A stretch of 14,205 nucleotides of DNA from JALSRY01 sp964428275. Its GTDB lineage: Bacteria; Planctomycetota; Phycisphaerae; UBA1845; Fen-1342. The position numbers were made by a program, and so were the translations under genes. Within the stretch, counting starts at the first letter, position 1; every line of letters begins with the position of its first letter. The notes beneath the pieces were generated by a model. The model was not told the DNA's origin, did no database searches, and worked only from the letters and a program-made list of their open reading frames with translations. The stretch covers positions 1 through 14,205 of the forward strand of contig CAYRXN010000112.1 of assembly GCA_964428275.1 (NCBI GenBank), given 5' to 3'. Shown in pieces: positions 13,309 through 14,205 of the stretch.

Positions 13309-14205
13309 CTACTCCCCGCCACGCAGGTACGCCAGCACCTTGTCCACCACCGCGTACATCCGGCGCAGCCCGCCGTGGGTGCGCGCGGCCACGTGCGGCG
13401 TCAGAATGCAGTTGCGACAGTGAAACAGCGGGTGGTCGGGCGGGAGCGGCTCCGGGTCCACCACGTCCAGCGCCGCGCCCGCGATCGTCTCCGACTTCAG
13501 CGCACCGGCCAGCGCCGCGGTGTCCACCACGACGCCGCGCGCCGTGTTGATCAGGTACGCCGTATCACGCATCGCGCGCAGCACGTCGGCGTCGATGATC
13601 CCGCGCGTCCGTTCGGTCGCCGGCACGTGCAGGGTGAGGACGTCGCTGTGCCGCCAGAGCGCCGGCTTGTCCACCGGCTCGGCGGCGAACGTAAACGGCC
13701 CGACTTCGACGATGTCGTTGTAGATCACCCGCGCGCCGAACCCCGCGGCGGCGATCCGGCCGACGCGCGCGCCGATCCGCCCCATGCCCAGGATCCCGAC
13801 CGTCAGCCCGCGCAGCTCCGGCCCGTGCGTCCGGTCGCGGACGGTCTGGAACTCCCCCTGCCGATAGCGCGCCGCCAGCCGGGGAACCGGCCGCAGCAGT
13901 TGCAGCATCAGCGCGATCGCAAACTCCGCCACGGCGTCGGACGACGCTTCGGGCGTGTGGATCACGCGGATGCCCAGTTGCTCCGCCGCGACGACATCGA
14001 CGTTGTCGAGCCCCACGCCGGCGATGCCGACCGCCCGCAGGTTCCGGCCGGCCTCGAGCAGCCGCCGCGTGATGCGGTTGTGCGTCCGGGCGACGATCGC
14101 GTCGCAGAACGCGACCGCTTCGCAGAGGGTTTGCTCGCGCGCGTCGGCCGGCCGCACCACGTCGGCCCCCTCGGCCAGCCGCCGCTCGGAATCCGGGTCG
14201 AGCCG
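13309..14205 (-). CDS. D-2-hydroxyacid dehydrogenase (phosphoglycerate dehydrogenase-like), 5' end beyond the window
   Basis: The frame is open to the right edge, and the first visible residues (LDPDSERRLAEGADVV) already match the N-terminal catalytic domain, so the start lies outside; the GTG at 14160 is internal. About 298 residues are visible. Numbering from the edge, IAGVGLDNVDVVAAEQLGI (61-79) and TPEASSDAVAEFAIALML (84-101) are family signatures. The NAD-binding GMGRIG is at 140-145. The catalytic triad is present: Arg223 in NTARG, Glu252 in DPEPLP, His271 in TPHVAA. The protein ends soon after this, so it lacks the C-terminal ACT domain of long SerA proteins. It reversibly oxidises a D-2-hydroxyacid; 3-phosphoglycerate, glyoxylate/hydroxypyruvate or another acid are all possible, so I give no symbol. 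Confidence 0.92.
   Translation of the reverse strand, partial: RLDPDSERRLAEGADVVRPADAREQTLCEAVAFCDAIVARTHNRITRRLLEAGRNLRAVGIAGVGLDNVDVVAAEQLGIRVIHTPEASSDAVAEFAIALMLQLLRPVPRLAARYRQGEFQTVRDRTHGPELRGLTVGILGMGRIGARVGRIAAAGFGARVIYNDIVEVGPFTFAAEPVDKPALWRHSDVLTLHVPATERTRGIIDADVLRAMRDTAYLINTARGVVVDTAALAGALKSETIAGAALDVVDPEPLPPDHPLFHCRNCILTPHVAARTHGGLRRMYAVVDKVLAYLRGGE

Noticed and set aside
13309..14160. GTG at 14160 as the start of the D-2-hydroxyacid dehydrogenase
   Set aside because: The frame continues to the window edge with residues typical of the family's N-terminal domain, so the gene is cut by the window.

Overview
The window is uniformly very GC-rich (clearly above 60 percent) and holds ten protein genes in an ordinary-looking chromosomal layout. 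I see no rRNA, tRNA, CRISPR array, insertion sequence or phage gene. Several traits would fit a planctomycete-like bacterium, perhaps Phycisphaerae: the bacterial ATP sulfurylase type, multi-domain PAS/GAF/receiver signalling, a SpoIIE-type phosphatase, and secreted TPR proteins with long Pro/Ala linkers. This placement is inference from gene content and style; no marker gene was compared.

Left part, minus strand (1-6934). From upstream to downstream: a secreted protein with a degenerate thioredoxin fold (5588-6934); ATP sulfurylase sat (4207-5373), with a roughly 155-nt leader and a hairpin over its ribosome binding site; a cation diffusion facilitator transporter (2998-3930); a secreted Ig-like/TPR protein (1417-2895); the DNA polymerase III delta subunit holA (450-1478), whose start overlaps the TPR gene by 62 bp; and a lipoprotein cut by the left edge (1-409). 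The last three are packed like an operon. The first three are separated by 214-276 bp and are probably separate units.

Middle (6935-10410). A divergent promoter region carrying a perfect 8-bp inverted repeat separates the thioredoxin-like gene from a plus-strand lysine 6-dehydrogenase/saccharopine dehydrogenase-family oxidoreductase (7088-8272). This converges with a minus-strand signalling protein (8324-10009) built as pseudo-receiver, PAS, GAF, degenerate histidine-kinase helix and true receiver. A 401-bp gene-free stretch follows, holding that gene's promoter and leader stem-loop, a decayed 8-bp tandem repeat and a palindrome.

Right part (10411-14205). An RmlD-type sugar-nucleotide reductase-like SDR (minus, with a TATAAT promoter) is divergent from a GAF/SpoIIE-type serine phosphatase (plus). 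The phosphatase converges with a D-2-hydroxyacid dehydrogenase whose 5' end lies beyond the window.

The genes do not form one pathway. The most interesting material is regulatory: two GAF-containing signalling proteins 1.5 kb apart, one with a kinase-like helix that has lost its histidine, and the sat leader. I see no convincing undescribed defence or mobile system.
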